Assembly: GCF_000069945.1 (NCBI RefSeq)
Contig: NC_010545.1
Location: 1,426,001-1,490,000 of the forward strand
From: Corynebacterium urealyticum DSM 7109
Lineage (GTDB): Bacteria; Actinomycetota; Actinomycetes; Mycobacteriales; Mycobacteriaceae
Reading direction: 5' to 3'
DNA length: 64,000 nucleotides
Below, one piece after another: positions 27,922-38,641 of this stretch. The notes beneath the pieces are model-generated. The model was not told the origin of the DNA, ran no database searches, and saw only the letters and a program-made list of their open reading frames with translations. Every line of letters begins with the position of its first letter. Positions within the stretch are counted from its first letter, which is position 1. Made by a program: the position numbers and the translations under genes.

Positions 27922-29559
27922 TTAGTCCTCGTTGCGGGACTCCAGCTCGGCACGGTTGGCCTCCTGGAGACGCTCGAACATCTGCTTGCGCTCCAGCGCG
28001 TTGCGCTGCTCGATCTCCTGAGCCTTTTCGGCGATCTCCGGGGAGTCCGGGCTGAACCAGCCACCGCGGCCCGGCTTGCCAGCCGCACCGAGGTCGTTCG
28101 GCTGGGTCGGCACGTATGCACCCTGGTACTCCAGCGGGATGGCGTGGCCGTGCTCGTCGACGCCACCAAGCGGCTGGTGGACCTCGATGAACTCGCCGGA
28201 CGGCAGCTGACGGATGGTACCGGTCTCGATACCGTGCTCCAGGATCTCCCGGTCGCGACGCTGCAGACCAACGCAGATGCGGTGGGTGACGTAGTACGCG
28301 ATCGGAGGCAGCACGATCAGGCCGATGCGGCCGACCCAGGTCATCACGTTCAGCGAGATGTCGAAGAAGTGAGCGACGTGGTCGTTACCACCAGAGACGG
28401 TCAGCAGTGCGTAGAACACCAGCGCCATAACGCCGAGGCCGGTGCGGACGGGAACGTCGCGCGGACGCTGCAGCAGGTTGTGATGCGCAGTGTCACCGGT
28501 CATCTTCTGCTCGATCCACGGGTAGGCAACCAGCAGCGCGACCAGCAGGCCGAGCAGCAGAGCAACCCAGAAGACAGAGGCGATGGTGTAGTTACCGAGG
28601 TACAGCTCCCATGCCGGCATGACACGGGCAGCACCATCAGTCCACAGCATGTAGACGTCCGGCTGGGAACCAGCGGAGACCTGCGACGGGTTGTACGGGC
28701 CAATGTTCCAAATGCCGTTGATCTGGAAGACACCGGCCAGCAGTGCCACGACACCGAAGGTGATCAGCCCGAAGGAAGCAGCCTTGACACCGAAGACCGG
28801 CAGGATTCGCACGCCGACAACGTTGTTCTCGGTGCGACCCGGTCCAGGGAACTGGGTGTGCTTCTGGAACCAGACCAGAGCCAGGTGAGCGGCAATCAGA
28901 GCCAGCAGGATGCCCGGGATCAGCAGCACGTGCGCGATGTACAGACGCGGGATGATGATGTCGCCCGGGAAGTCACCGGCGAACATGATCCAGTGCATCC
29001 AGGTGCCGATGATCGGCAGGGAGATCACGATCGCAGACATGATTCGCAGACCCACACCGGAGAGCAGGTCGTCCGGCAGAGAGTAGCCCATGAAGCCCTC
29101 GGCGATCGACAGCAGCAGAAGCAGGCAGCCGATAACCCAGTTAGCCTCACGCGGCTTGCGGAATGCACCCGTGAAGAAGATGCGCATCATGTGAACCATG
29201 ATGGACACGGAGAACAGCAGTGCTGCCCAGTGGTGGACCTGGCGAATGAACAGGCCACCACGCACCTCGAAGGTGATATCGAGGGCCGTGTGGTAAGCGG
29301 CGGACATCTCCACACCGTTGAGCGGTGCGTAGGCGCCGTCGTAAATGACCTTCGACATGGATGGGTCGAAGAACAGGGTCAGGTAGACACCCGACAGGAT
29401 CAGAATGATGAAGGAGTAGAGCGCGATCTCACCGAGCATGAAGGACCAGTGAGTCGGGAACACCTTGTTGATCTGCGGGCGGATTACCCCAGATGCGGTG
29501 TAGCGCTCATCGATGTTGTTTGCGGCCTGCGCGAGGCGGCCTTGTTGCTTAGTGGTCAT
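27922..29559 (-). CDS. qcrB: Cytochrome bc1 complex cytochrome b subunit
   Basis: 545 residues with about nine membrane helices. Haem-ligand histidines are in [13 protein letters not shown] and [11 protein letters not shown], with the second pair in [23 protein letters not shown]. It has the extended actinobacterial C-terminal tail (from about 400). It oxidises menaquinol in the membrane and passes electrons to QcrA and QcrC within the bc1-aa3 supercomplex. It overlaps qcrA by 4 bp (ATGA) and is last in the minus-strand qcrCAB operon. Confidence 0.97.
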   Translation of the reverse strand: MTTKQQGRLAQAANNIDERYTASGVIRPQINKVFPTHWSFMLGEIALYSFIILILSGVYLTLFFDPSMSKVIYDGAYAPLNGVEMSAAYHTALDITFEVRGGLFIRQVHHWAALLFSVSIMVHMMRIFFTGAFRKPREANWVIGCLLLLLSIAEGFMGYSLPDDLLSGVGLRIMSAIVISLPIIGTWMHWIMFAGDFPGDIIIPRLYIAHVLLIPGILLALIAAHLALVWFQKHTQFPGPGRTENNVVGVRILPVFGVKAASFGLITFGVVALLAGVFQINGIWNIGPYNPSQVSAGSQPDVYMLWTDGAARVMPAWELYLGNYTIASVFWVALLLGLLVALLVAYPWIEQKMTGDTAHHNLLQRPRDVPVRTGLGVMALVFYALLTVSGGNDHVAHFFDISLNVMTWVGRIGLIVLPPIAYYVTHRICVGLQRRDREILEHGIETGTIRQLPSGEFIEVHQPLGGVDEHGHAIPLEYQGAYVPTQPNDLGAAGKPGRGGWFSPDSPEIAEKAQEIEQRNALERKQMFERLQEANRAELESRNED

Positions 29560-30761
29560 GACCTACGCTCCCAGAATGCCGGGCCAACAGGCTCAATGAA
29601 GTTGCCCTTGGCGATGAGGTACCCTTCCTCGTCCACCGTGATCGGCAGCTCTGGCAGTGCACGTGCGGCTGGGCCGAAGACCGGCTTGCCGTACTGCAGT
29701 GCGTCGAACTGGGACTGGTGGCACGGGCAAAGAATACGGTTGGTCTGCTGCTCGTACAGGGACGTCGGGCAACCAATGTGCGTACAGATCTTGGAGAACG
29801 CAATGTAGTCGCCGTAGTGGAAGTCTTCCTGGCCGGCACGCTGGACAGCACGCAGAGCATCCTCGTGGCGCAGACGGATCAGCATGACCGCGTTGCGGGA
29901 ACCGTGGATGGAGTGCATGTGCTCCTCGTAGACATCGGCCTTGGCGTCGTACTTGTCGCCGTCGTTGACCATGCTTTCGGTCATCGGGAAGACGGTCTCC
30001 ATGGCGCCAGCGTCCAGATCCTCCGGACGGACGCGGACCAGGCGGGAGATGCCCTGGGTGCTCCAGTGGCCGTCGTGGTTCTCAGCCACGGCGCCGGTGT
30101 CGCGAGCCAGGTACAGCTTCTCGCCCTGCTCGTGCAGGGTCCAGCCGGTGGTCCACAGGGTGCCGTCGCCGGCGATGCCCATTGCGCCGCGCTTCCACGG
30201 GTTCTTCACGATGCCGCCCATTGGGAGGATGATCGCGAGACCAGCGAGTGCAGCACCACCTGCGGCCAGGCCGGCGATAACCGGGCGGCGGCCGAGGGTG
30301 GAGGTCTTCCAGGAGTCGTTCAGGAGGGCCACGAGGGTGCGACGATCGACCTCGTCAGACGGGCCGTCGTGGCGAGTCTGAACGGAGATCTCCTCCGGGA
30401 TGAAGCTCTTGGTGTATGCCGCAACACCCATGCCCAGCAGGGTGATGGACAGACCAGAGGTAATACCCAGCAGCGGGGTGTAGAAGGTGTACCACCACAG
30501 GCCCTCTTCATCCATGTGCTTGTACTCCCACGGCCAGAAGAGGTAGATGGCAACGAATGCCAGGCCGAGGACGATGGAGAGGATCAGGTAGGTGGCAACC
30601 CGACGGGAGGCACGCTTCTCAGCCGGATCGTTCTCGATCGGGAAGCGTTCCTTACGGTAAGCGACGGTCACGCCGTCCAGCTCGGTGCCGAGGCGAGCGA
30701 GGTCTTCCTCGCTCATCTGTGCCAGCTCGGCATCAGTGTACTTATTCTTCAATTCGCTCAT
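29556..30761 (-). CDS. qcrA: Cytochrome bc1 complex Rieske iron-sulfur subunit
   Basis: 401 residues from ATG 30761, which overlaps the qcrC stop by 4 bp; an ORF to 30818 runs into qcrC and is rejected. The actinobacterial form has three N-terminal membrane helices (about 70-200). The Rieske cluster ligands are in CTHIGC (about 326-331) and CPCHQSQF (about 345-352). It transfers electrons from menaquinol at QcrB to the dihaem cytochrome QcrC. Confidence 0.96.
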   Translation of the reverse strand: MSELKNKYTDAELAQMSEEDLARLGTELDGVTVAYRKERFPIENDPAEKRASRRVATYLILSIVLGLAFVAIYLFWPWEYKHMDEEGLWWYTFYTPLLGITSGLSITLLGMGVAAYTKSFIPEEISVQTRHDGPSDEVDRRTLVALLNDSWKTSTLGRRPVIAGLAAGGAALAGLAIILPMGGIVKNPWKRGAMGIAGDGTLWTTGWTLHEQGEKLYLARDTGAVAENHDGHWSTQGISRLVRVRPEDLDAGAMETVFPMTESMVNDGDKYDAKADVYEEHMHSIHGSRNAVMLIRLRHEDALRAVQRAGQEDFHYGDYIAFSKICTHIGCPTSLYEQQTNRILCPCHQSQFDALQYGKPVFGPAARALPELPITVDEEGYLIAKGNFIEPVGPAFWERRS

Positions 30762-31654
30762 GACCGGGTTCCAATCCACATCGCGAAGGCGATCATCACG
30801 ATGATGCCTCCGAACCACATCAGCATGCCCTCGCTAACGGGACCCAGACCGCCGAGGCCGTAGCCACCCGGGTTCGGGGTTTCCTTAGCGTTCTTCACGA
30901 AGGCGATGATGTCCTTCTTCTCGTCAGCGGTCAGCTGGCGATCAGAGAACTTCGGCATGTTCTGCGGGCCAGTCAGCATGGCCTGGTAGATCTCCTGCTC
31001 GTTCGCATGATCCAGAGTCGGTGCGAACTTACCGGAGGACAGTGCGCCACCACGGCCAGTGAAGTTGTGGCAGGAGGCACAGTTCAGACGGAAGAGGTCG
31101 GAACCGCGTGCCACGTCGGCCGGGTTGATCTCACCGTCGGTGGTGCTCTTACCGCGGAGGGACTCCATGGCGATGGAGCCGTCCTCGTTGCGGACGATGC
31201 CCGGGCCGCCACCGTTGGCGTTGACGTATGCCGCCAGAGCCAGGGTCTGCTGCTCGGAGTAACGCGGCTGCTTACGCTTTGCCTGCGCCTCGTTGCGCAG
31301 CATCGGCATGCGGCCGGAGTGGACCTGGAAGTACACGGAGCCCTCGCCGACACCGATCAGCGAAGGACCACGACCCTCCTGGCCCTGGAGGTTGGCACCG
31401 TGGCAGGTGATACATGCCACTTCGTAAATCTCCTTACCCTGCTGGACCAGTGCGGTCTCGTCCTGCTGTGCCGTAGCAGTGTTCGGGTCCGGAGTGAGGG
31501 CATTAGCCAGGAATCCCGCGCCGGTCAGTCCGACGACGAGAGCGAATGCCCCGGCAAGCACCTTGCGGAGCTTGCGGCGCCGCCGTGCGGCCCCTGGGGA
31601 ACGCTGTGCACCGGTTGCTGCACCGGTGCCCGCGTTGTTGTTAGAGGTATCCAT
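30758..31654 (-). CDS. qcrC: Cytochrome bc1 complex dihaem cytochrome c subunit
   Basis: 298 residues. A basic N-terminus and hydrophobic segment ([22 protein letters not shown]) anchor or export it. Two haem c motifs are visible, CITCH and CASCH, each in a cytochrome c domain, and a C-terminal membrane helix ([19 protein letters not shown]) follows. Two haems replace a soluble cytochrome c, as in other actinobacteria, linking bc1 directly to aa3 oxidase. AAGGGA precedes ATG 31654. Confidence 0.97.
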   Translation of the reverse strand: MDTSNNNAGTGAATGAQRSPGAARRRRKLRKVLAGAFALVVGLTGAGFLANALTPDPNTATAQQDETALVQQGKEIYEVACITCHGANLQGQEGRGPSLIGVGEGSVYFQVHSGRMPMLRNEAQAKRKQPRYSEQQTLALAAYVNANGGGPGIVRNEDGSIAMESLRGKSTTDGEINPADVARGSDLFRLNCASCHNFTGRGGALSSGKFAPTLDHANEQEIYQAMLTGPQNMPKFSDRQLTADEKKDIIAFVKNAKETPNPGGYGLGGLGPVSEGMLMWFGGIIVMIAFAMWIGTRS

Positions 31655-31722
31655 CTTGTTCCCTTTAACTCGTCAATGGAATTGCGATGGGCTGTCGGCC
31701 AACCTGAGTTGGCGCTAACGGC

Positions 31723-32334
31723 CTATTGAACGAAGTAAATCGTGATCCACAGGCCGATCCAGACAACGTCGACGAAGTGCCAGTAGTAGGACACAACGAC
31801 GGCAGCGGTTGCCTGTGCCGGGGTGAACTTGGACTTGAACGTCCTGAGCAACACAACGAGGAACGCAATCACACCGGCCAGCACGTGTGCGCCGTGGAAA
31901 CCGGTCGTGATGAAGAACACCGAGCCGTAAACGGAGCCCGGGATCGTGGTTCCAGTCTGAACGAGGTGGAAGTACTCGTATCCCTGACCGATAAGGAACA
32001 CGGTTCCCAGCAACGCCGACAGTGCGTACCAACGACGAAGAGCGAAGACATCCCCCCTCTCAGCCGCGAACACGCCGAACTGCGCAGTCACGGACGAGGA
32101 GATCAGGATGATCGTAATCGTCGCCGCGAAAGGCACGTTCAGCTCGGTTGGCTCGGATGGCCAATTGCCTCCCGAGTTGGCCTTGGACACGAAGTACATC
32201 GCGAACAGGCCAGCAAAAAACATCAATTCTTGAGACAGGAACACGATCGTGCCGACGCTGACCATGTTCGGTCGGTTCAGCGTCGCAACACGATGTGGTG
32301 CTGCCATACCTGGGTTTTCAACTGCGCTTGTCAC
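31723..32334 (-). CDS. ctaE: Cytochrome c oxidase subunit III
   Basis: 203 residues with about five membrane helices. [26 protein letters not shown] is the opening, [18 protein letters not shown] carries the conserved His, and [19 protein letters not shown] is the C-terminal helix. It is the structural subunit III of the aa3 oxidase and lies 68 bp upstream of qcrC, forming the usual ctaE-qcrCAB cluster. The start at ATG 32334 gives normal length. Confidence 0.96.
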   Translation of the reverse strand: MTSAVENPGMAAPHRVATLNRPNMVSVGTIVFLSQELMFFAGLFAMYFVSKANSGGNWPSEPTELNVPFAATITIILISSSVTAQFGVFAAERGDVFALRRWYALSALLGTVFLIGQGYEYFHLVQTGTTIPGSVYGSVFFITTGFHGAHVLAGVIAFLVVLLRTFKSKFTPAQATAAVVVSYYWHFVDVVWIGLWITIYFVQ

Positions 32335-32756
32335 GTGTCTAAGTATGGCTGTTTTCTGGCAGATAGTCGATTCCCCACGCGTGAAAGCTCAAAGCGGACT
32401 GGAAAACAGCAGGTCAAACCTTGGACAAACCTGCCAGTATCCCCCCTTTGGGGGATAGTCGGAACTTTTTGGAACCGCTATCCGACGCGCCACATCGTGG
32501 CAGGTCAGCGCATAAGCGGCAGCGGTTTTCCGCCGTACTGACACCCGATTTTGTTCACAGGATTCAGCCAGCAAGGCACCACTCCCTCCCCCACTTCGGG
32601 CCCGAACCCCGACACCGAAGCGCCCCGCATCTCACCTCTACCCCCGCAGAAGTCGCCGAGATTCGGTTCGTAGTGGTGATCCACGCCACCCGCTCACAGG
32701 CAACACTAACCTCCGCCGTATTATTTAAAGAAACAGCTTTGGAAGGGAGCCAACAG
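32335..32756. other. Divergent promoter region between ctaE and trpD
   Basis: 422 bp without a supportable gene; a longer plus-strand frame joined to trpD is open but lacks start signals. TATTAT at about 32720-32725 could be the trpD -10. TTGTTCACAGG near 32552 contains half of a CRP-type site only. I see no leader peptide or attenuator hairpin. Confidence 0.5.
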
Positions 32757-33866
32757 GTGGCAACAGAGTCAACCGATCACAGCACATTCACCTCTACCGC
32801 TCATGCACTTGGTGCCGAGCAACTTCCGGAGTCCTACTTCACCTGGCCGGGCCTACTGGACCGCCTGGGTCGCCGCGAAGAGCTCAGCGAGTCCCAGACC
32901 GCGTGGGCGATGAACGAGATCATGGCTGGGCGCGCCAGCGACGTCCTGATCTCCGCCTTTGCCTTTGGTCTTCGAGTTAAGGGCATCACCGCCGCGGAGC
33001 TCGCCGCTGCAGCAGAGGCCATGCGCTCTTTCGCGACCCCGGTGGACTTCTCAGGCGTGGACAAGATTGTGGACATCGTCGGAACCGGCGGCGATGGCCG
33101 CAACACCGTAAACATCTCCACGATGGCGTCCTTCGTCGTCGCGGGCACCGGAACGAACGTTGTTAAGCACGGTAACCGCAAGGCGTCCTCCCAATGTGGG
33201 GGCGCAGACATGCTCGAGGCGCTCGGCGTGGACATCGAGCGCTCCCCCGAGGCTGTAGCGGAGGACCTGAAGGAGACGCACTTCGCGTTCCTGTTCTCGA
33301 AGGCCTACCACCCCGCTATGCGTTTCGCTGGCCCGGTGCGTAGCGAGCTGAAGGTTCCGACCGTCTTCAACTTGCTCGGCCCGATGACCAACCCGGCAAA
33401 GCCCGGTTATGGCCTCATCGGCTGTGCGTTCAAGGATCTCATGCCGATCATCGGCGGCGCCTTCGCCCACCAGGGAAGCCGTGTGCTCGTGGTTCGCGGC
33501 ATGGACGGCATGGACGAGATCAGCGTGTGCGCCCCAACCGACGTGGTCACCGTGGATGCCAACGGACAGACCGACGAGGAGATCATCAACCCGCGTTCCC
33601 TGGGCCTCGACTTCTATGAGGAGGACGCCCTGCGTGGCGGGGATGCCGAGTACAACGCCGATATCGCCCGCAAGCTTTTCCGCGGCGAGCTCGAGGGTGC
33701 GATCAAGGACGCCGTCCTTCTCAACGCGGCCGCAGCTTTGGCCACCGTCGAGGGCTGGGAGCAAGACGGCCTGCAGGCCACACTGAAGCGGAACATCGAC
33801 CGCGCACGCGAAAGCCTGGAATCTGGTGCAGCACTGAAGAAGATGGAGGCGATGATCGCCCGTTAG
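32757..33866 (+). CDS. trpD: Anthranilate phosphoribosyltransferase
   Basis: 369 residues from GTG 32757, which has GGGAG 8 bp upstream; the frame is open to 32421 but without a start signal. The PRPP-binding glycine-rich loop is GTGGDGRNTVNIST. KHGNRKASSQCGGADMLEALG and FLFSKAYHPAMRFAGPVRSEL are family signatures. It converts anthranilate to phosphoribosyl anthranilate. It stands alone here, away from other trp genes, between the two respiratory gene blocks, which is common in actinobacteria. Confidence 0.96.
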   Translation: MATESTDHSTFTSTAHALGAEQLPESYFTWPGLLDRLGRREELSESQTAWAMNEIMAGRASDVLISAFAFGLRVKGITAAELAAAAEAMRSFATPVDFSGVDKIVDIVGTGGDGRNTVNISTMASFVVAGTGTNVVKHGNRKASSQCGGADMLEALGVDIERSPEAVAEDLKETHFAFLFSKAYHPAMRFAGPVRSELKVPTVFNLLGPMTNPAKPGYGLIGCAFKDLMPIIGGAFAHQGSRVLVVRGMDGMDEISVCAPTDVVTVDANGQTDEEIINPRSLGLDFYEEDALRGGDAEYNADIARKLFRGELEGAIKDAVLLNAAAALATVEGWEQDGLQATLKRNIDRARESLESGAALKKMEAMIAR

Positions 33867-33888
33867 GGACCGCATCACTCCCCCGCGA

Positions 33889-33930
33889 GGCCCCTCGGTC
33901 AAGGTTTAAAGCCTGACCGAGGGGCCTTTG
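33889..33930 (+). terminator. Rho-independent terminator of trpD
   Basis: GGCCCCTCGGTCA at 33889-33901 pairs with TGACCGAGGGGCC at 33914-33926, followed by TTTG. The stem is 13 bp and perfect. Confidence 0.85.
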
Positions 33931-34099
33931 CGTCAGCCTTCAACGCAAAAACTCCGCTGCCATTGATAGCCGGGCCGAGCGCCCCCTTCGACCCGAACCC
34001 GATATCCGGTCCGCCGAACAGCCCCCCGAATGGCAACGGATGCGGTGGCCCTCCGGCAGACAGCCAGGAATCGACGGACAGGTTCCAGAAATGCAGAAC

Positions 34100-34134
34100 G
34101 CGGCCGGGATCCCACGAGGGGAATCCGGCCGCGG
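34100..34134 (-). terminator. Terminator of the ctaCF transcript
   Basis: GCGGCCGGGATCCC and GGGGAATCCGGCCGC form a GC-rich stem with small mismatches downstream of ctaF. The rest of 33927-34161 shows no gene. Confidence 0.6.
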
Positions 34135-34161
34135 CCTTAAAGCGTGTGAACGCTTAAGCGT

Positions 34162-34593
34162 TTAGTGGTCGTCGCGAGCGACACCGTACTGGAGGTTCAT
34201 CATGACAGAGCCCCAGACCAGGAAGATAGCGCCGGCCACGATCAGCCACAGGTGAGCGAAAGCCAGACCGTAAGCGACCAGCATGACTGCGATGGTCAGC
34301 TGGAACGGCCAGATGGAGCCAGCGGAGAAGAAGCCCAGCACGCCAGCACCGTCCTCAATCTCAGCCATCTCCCAGTCAGATGGACCGATGTCGGTCTTGT
34401 TGTCGGTGATGTGCAGGTACACCGCCAGCATCAGGGACAGCAGAAGGGCCAGGGTCAGGCCGGTGACACCAGCCCACTCGGTCCCCATCACGCGGTTGGT
34501 TTCGGCCAGGTACTTGGTACCCAGAATGTAGACCACGTCCATGACCAAGAAGAACACGGCGAGGCCGTAGAAAAGCTTTGCTCCGGAAGTCAT
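34162..34593 (-). CDS. ctaF: Cytochrome c oxidase subunit IV (actinobacterial type)
   Basis: 143 residues with four membrane helices, starting MTSGAKLFYGLAVFFLVMDVVYILGT. A conserved IGPSDWEMAEIEDGAGVLGFFS segment lies between helices two and three and is typical of the actinobacterial CtaF family. It is a small subunit of aa3 oxidase. It lies 39 bp downstream of ctaC on the same strand. Its stop codon is within a 14-bp palindrome (34149-34162). Confidence 0.95.
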   Translation of the reverse strand: MTSGAKLFYGLAVFFLVMDVVYILGTKYLAETNRVMGTEWAGVTGLTLALLLSLMLAVYLHITDNKTDIGPSDWEMAEIEDGAGVLGFFSAGSIWPFQLTIAVMLVAYGLAFAHLWLIVAGAIFLVWGSVMMNLQYGVARDDH

Positions 34594-34632
34594 CTTTCCC
34601 TCTTTCTCTAGTTAGGAACTCGCGCGGTGCCC

Positions 34633-35736
34633 TTAGGCAGCGTTGCGGTCCGTCATGTTCTCGCCGGCCTCACGGGTAGCCGTGCGGTCGGAAACGAATG
34701 GGTGGGTAGAGGTGGAGTACGGAGCTTCACCGATGGACTTCAGGGCCTCGGAGTTCGGAGCCTCTGGGTTGTCCTGACGGAACTTGATGTAGTCCGCGAA
34801 CTTCTCCGGGGAGACGACACGCAGCTCGAAGTTCATCATGGAGTGGTAGGTACCGCACATCTCGGCACAGCGACCGACAAATGCTCCCTCTTCCTTGATC
34901 TCGGAGATCTGGAAGCGACGCTCAGACTGGTTCGCCTCCGGGTGCGGGAACACGTCGCGCTTGAAGAGGAACTCTGGGATCCAGAAGGAGTGAGCAACGT
35001 CCGCGGAAGCGAGGTTGAACTCGATTGCCGTGTTGGACGGAACAACCAGGACCGGAACCTCGTCGGTGGAGCCGACGGTCTCGATCTTGTTGAAGTTCAG
35101 GTAGCTGTAGTCTTCCTTCGAACGACCGTGGATCGGGCCGACACCGTGGTTGGTATTGGAGCGGATCTCGTACTTGGAGTCCTCAGCGCGCTGCTGAGCC
35201 TCCTTGTCGACGCCCTCGTAGTCCTGGCCGCCCAGCAGTTCACCGTTGATCTCGCCGTAACCGAACTTCCAGTTCCACTGGTAACCGGTGACGTCAACCT
35301 TGACCTTCGGGTCCTTATCCAGGGCGGTCACGCTGTCCTGAGTCTGGACGTTGAAGAAGAACAGGACCATGACGATCAGAACCGGAACGGTGGTGAGCAC
35401 CAGCTCAAGCGGGACGTTGTAGCCCGTCTGACGTGGGAATTCTTCGTTGTCGCCACGGCGGGAGCGAGCCTTGCTGGAGTAGCGACCCATAACGAAGAAC
35501 ATCAGGGCCCACATGATGATACCGATGATCCAGGCGGTCACCCAGACCCAGACCCAGTAGTTGCCCATCTGCTCAGCCTCTGGGGTGATACCCATCGGCC
35601 AGCCCATGCGGAGAGCATGGAAAAATCCGTTCTCCGGGGGCGCGACGTTACAACCAGCAAGGGCGAGGCCGGACAGGCCGAGCGTCCCTGCCATAGCAAT
35701 ACGGCGAGTCATACCGTGCACTTTTCGCTGTTCCAC
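34633..35736 (-). CDS. ctaC: Cytochrome c oxidase subunit II
   Basis: 367 residues. GTG 35736 is preferred because GAGGAAGG lies about 9 bp upstream. A lipobox LALAGC follows a short hydrophobic stretch, so the protein is a lipoprotein. Two membrane helices follow at about 55-80 and 105-130. The CuA domain has the His in DVAHSFWIPEF and the ligand loop GRCAEMCGTYHSMM. An insertion of about 50 residues between the second helix and CuA ligands is typical of actinobacteria, where it docks QcrC. It accepts electrons from QcrC. Confidence 0.96.
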   Translation of the reverse strand: MEQRKVHGMTRRIAMAGTLGLSGLALAGCNVAPPENGFFHALRMGWPMGITPEAEQMGNYWVWVWVTAWIIGIIMWALMFFVMGRYSSKARSRRGDNEEFPRQTGYNVPLELVLTTVPVLIVMVLFFFNVQTQDSVTALDKDPKVKVDVTGYQWNWKFGYGEINGELLGGQDYEGVDKEAQQRAEDSKYEIRSNTNHGVGPIHGRSKEDYSYLNFNKIETVGSTDEVPVLVVPSNTAIEFNLASADVAHSFWIPEFLFKRDVFPHPEANQSERRFQISEIKEEGAFVGRCAEMCGTYHSMMNFELRVVSPEKFADYIKFRQDNPEAPNSEALKSIGEAPYSTSTHPFVSDRTATREAGENMTDRNAA

Positions 35737-36079
35737 GCGATTATGCCTTCCTCGTTCACACGTTCATAGCCTTGGGTTTTCAGCGTTATCGCTCGTGGTG
35801 AGCGCACGCTTGTTGCGCCCAAGACTGCTTCACTAGAGAACTTTAGACCATATACAGCGAATTGCCACTATTCGTTGCGGTGGGTGCCACATTTTGGGGG
35901 TTTCCTGTGAGCCCCTCCCCCCGTCCGGGGCAACTTGCCCGTTTTCTGCCCCGCGCGCCAGCTAGGACGAGCGCCCCCGAGCGCGTAGTTTGTAGTCTAA
36001 CCGACCTGGCTCGCGGCCACCTCTGTTCCGCGCGTCAGTTTATATAGTCCCCGATGATTCAGGAGTAGTAAAGCACCCT
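35737..36079. other. Divergent promoter region between ctaC and asnB/ltsA
   Basis: 343 bp without a gene. For the plus strand a TATAGT -10 lies at 36043-36048, with AGGAG at 36061-36065 and ATG 36080. For the minus strand the ctaC ribosome site lies at about 35745-35752. No clear operator was recognised. Confidence 0.6.
36043..36048 (+). promoter_or_regulatory. -10 element of asnB/ltsA
   Basis: TATAGT within GTTTATATAGTCC, 31 bp before the start codon. No good -35 is visible. Confidence 0.5.
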
Positions 36080-38038
36080 ATGTGTGGCCTACTTGGTTTA
36101 CTGTCCGCCGACGGCACTGCCAACACGTTCACCGACCCGGTCGCTGAAGCGCTGCCGTGCATGCGTCACCGTGGTCCGGATGATAGCGGCACCTGGAACG
36201 ACGACGATGTGGTCTTCGGCTTCAACCGCCTGTCCATCATCGACCTGGAGCACTCCCACCAGCCGCTGCAGTGGGGGCCGGCGGATCAGCCGAACCGCTA
36301 CTCCATGACCTTCAACGGCGAGATCTACAACTACGTCGAACTGCGCGAGGAGCTCCAGGAGCTGGGTTACTCCTTTAATACCGGCGGCGACGGCGAGCCG
36401 ATCGTCGTTGGTTTCCACCACTGGGGTGCCGATGTGGTCAACCACCTGCGTGGCATGTTCGGCATCGCGATCTGGGATTCGGTGGAGCGCCGCCTGTTCC
36501 TCGCTCGCGATCCGTTCGGCATCAAGCCGATGTACCTGGCGTCGACGGACAAGGCGACCGTCTTCTCCTCCGAGAAGAAGTGCATCCTTTCCCTTGCGGA
36601 CGCCATCGGCCTGAACCTCGATCTGGATCCCCGGGCTATTGCTCACTACACGGATCTGCAGTACGTCCCTGAGCCGGAGAGCCTGCACAAGAACATTTTC
36701 CGTCTGGAGTCCGGCTCCCGTGCGTTCGTCACTCCCCCAGCAGAGGGCGCACACGGCGGCTGCACCATCGAGCAGGAGCGTTACTTCGAGCCGAAGTTCC
36801 CGGTGGCTAAGGTGCCGGCGGGCGGCGAGGATGCCCTGTTCCAGCGCATCGCCGAGGCCCTGGAGGATTCCGTGGCCAAGCACATGCGCGCGGACGTCAC
36901 GGTGGGGTCCTTCCTCTCCGGCGGCATCGACTCCACGGCCATCGCCACCCTGGCGAAGCGCCACAACCCGGATCTGCTGACCTTCACCACTGGTTTCCAG
37001 CGCGAGGGCTACTCCGAGGTTGATGTGGCCGCGGAGTCCGCTGCGGCGATCGGCGCGGAGCACATCGTCAAGGTGGTCAGCCCGGAGGAATTCGCCGACG
37101 CGGTGCCGAAGATCATGTGGTACCTGGACGACCCGGTCGCCGACCCGGCCCTGGTTCCGCTGTACTTCGTGGCAGCCGAAGCCCGCAAGCACGTGAAGGT
37201 CGTGCTCTCCGGCGAGGGCGCGGACGAGCTCTTCGGTGGCTACACCATTTATAAGGAGCCTTTGAGCCTCGCCCCGTTCGAGAAGATTCCTGGCCCTATT
37301 AATAAGGTGCTGGCGAAGCTGGGCGACGCACTGCCGGACGGCGTGCGCGGTAAGTCGCTGCTGCAGCGCGGCACGATGTCCATGGAGGAGCGCTACTACG
37401 GTAATGCCCGCTCCTTCAACTACGAGCAGCTGGAGCGCGTGCTGCGCGAGGTTCGCCCGGAGTGGGATCACCGGGAGGTCACCGCCCCGATCTACGCGAA
37501 GTCCCAGGACATGGATCCGGTGGCCCGCATGCAGCACCTGGATCTGTTCACCTGGCTGCGCGGGGACATTCTGGTCAAGGCGGACAAGATCACGATGGCC
37601 AACTCCCTGGAGCTGCGCGTTCCGTTCCTGGACAAGGTCGTTTTCGACGTCGCGGAGACCCTCCCGATCGACATGAAGATCTCCCACGGGACGACGAAGT
37701 ACGCGCTGCGTAAGGCGATGGAGCGCATCGTTCCGGAGCACGTGCTCAACCGCAAGAAGCTGGGCTTCCCGGTGCCGATCCGCCACTGGCTGGCCGGCGA
37801 TGAGCTCTATGGCTGGGCGAAGAAGCACATCGAGGATTCCCAGACGGATCACATCTTCAACAAGGCCGAGGTTCTGGCGATGCTCGAGGAGCACCGGACG
37901 GCGATGACCTCCGGTTCCGGCCCGGATCACTCCCGCCGCCTGTGGACGGTGCTGGCGTTCATGATCTGGCACGGCATCTTCGTGGAGAAGCGCATCGACC
38001 CGGGCATCAGCGAGCAGGACTACCCGGTGAAGCTCTAA
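36080..38038 (+). CDS. ltsA: Glutamine-dependent asparagine synthetase-like amidotransferase (LtsA)
   Basis: 652 residues. Class II glutamine amidotransferase domain with catalytic Cys2 (MCGLLG), RHRGPDDSGTW, FNGEIYNYVELREEL and RDPFGIKPMY. The synthetase domain has the PP-loop SFLSGGIDSTAIA and LSGEGADELFGGY, then RVPFLDKVVFDVAE. In C. glutamicum the orthologue LtsA is needed for lysozyme resistance and is thought to amidate cell-wall meso-DAP rather than make free asparagine. The general annotation asnB is equally common. Monocistronic: an intrinsic terminator follows. Confidence 0.93.
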   Translation: MCGLLGLLSADGTANTFTDPVAEALPCMRHRGPDDSGTWNDDDVVFGFNRLSIIDLEHSHQPLQWGPADQPNRYSMTFNGEIYNYVELREELQELGYSFNTGGDGEPIVVGFHHWGADVVNHLRGMFGIAIWDSVERRLFLARDPFGIKPMYLASTDKATVFSSEKKCILSLADAIGLNLDLDPRAIAHYTDLQYVPEPESLHKNIFRLESGSRAFVTPPAEGAHGGCTIEQERYFEPKFPVAKVPAGGEDALFQRIAEALEDSVAKHMRADVTVGSFLSGGIDSTAIATLAKRHNPDLLTFTTGFQREGYSEVDVAAESAAAIGAEHIVKVVSPEEFADAVPKIMWYLDDPVADPALVPLYFVAAEARKHVKVVLSGEGADELFGGYTIYKEPLSLAPFEKIPGPINKVLAKLGDALPDGVRGKSLLQRGTMSMEERYYGNARSFNYEQLERVLREVRPEWDHREVTAPIYAKSQDMDPVARMQHLDLFTWLRGDILVKADKITMANSLELRVPFLDKVVFDVAETLPIDMKISHGTTKYALRKAMERIVPEHVLNRKKLGFPVPIRHWLAGDELYGWAKKHIEDSQTDHIFNKAEVLAMLEEHRTAMTSGSGPDHSRRLWTVLAFMIWHGIFVEKRIDPGISEQDYPVKL

Positions 38039-38198
38039 GTGTGCTGCGTTCCGGGGAATCCGGGGTCTAGGCCTATTTCCCCGGCCCTAGAGCCCCTCCC
38101 CGGCGCCAGCGGCTGCTTCCCCAGCGCATAGGTCCAGCCCTTCGGCCAAACCCTGGGCTCCCTGCCCCGCTGGCCCCCTAAATTATCCACCCCAACAG

Positions 38199-38239
38199 AA
38201 AACGCCGCGGCACCCACTGATCGTGGGGCCGCGGCGTTT
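38199..38239. terminator. Bidirectional terminator between asnB/ltsA and the Fe-S carrier gene
   Basis: AAACGCCGCGGC pairs with GCCGCGGCGTTT across a 16-base loop. Flanking A and T runs suit both directions. The preceding 38039-38198 shows no gene. Confidence 0.8.
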
Positions 38240-38296
38240 CGCCGTCTTCCCTCTTTCGCTACCCCGCAATTGCGGGGCCCAGGGGCCTTCTTCGGC

Positions 38297-38641
38297 TTAG
38301 GAGAAGGAGTCGCCGCAGGCGCAGGAGCCCGAAGCGTTCGGGTTGTCGATCGTAAAGCCCTGGGACTCGATGGTGTCCGCGAAGTCGATCTTCGCGCCCA
38401 TCAGGTACGGGGCGGACATGCGGTCGACGACCAGGTTCACGCCCTCGTACTCGTCCTTCAGGTCACCGTCCAGGGAGCGGTCATCGAAGAACAGCTGGTA
38501 ACGCAGGCCAGCGCAGCCGCCTGGCTGCACCGCGATCCGCAGCGCCAGGTCGTCGCGGCCCTCCTGGGCCAGCAGGGAGCTTGCCTTGGCCACAGCGGCG
38601 TCGGTCAGCTCAACACCCGTGACCTTCTCTGGGGCAGTCAT
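38297..38641 (-). CDS. erpA: A-type iron-sulfur cluster carrier (HesB/IscA/ErpA family)
   Basis: 114 residues. The three conserved cysteines are in GGCAGLRY and in the C-terminal SGSCACGDSFS (C-x-C), which bind the transferred [Fe-S] cluster. GAGGAGG lies 6 bp before ATG 38641. Such carriers deliver clusters to apoproteins; likely clients nearby are QcrA and LipA, though that is inference. It is divergent from the DUF3043 gene. Confidence 0.93.
   Translation of the reverse strand: MTAPEKVTGVELTDAAVAKASSLLAQEGRDDLALRIAVQPGGCAGLRYQLFFDDRSLDGDLKDEYEGVNLVVDRMSAPYLMGAKIDFADTIESQGFTIDNPNASGSCACGDSFS

Noticed and set aside
36098..37972. 624-codon minus-strand ORF over ltsA/asnB
   Set aside because: Antisense shadow with no recognisable domain.
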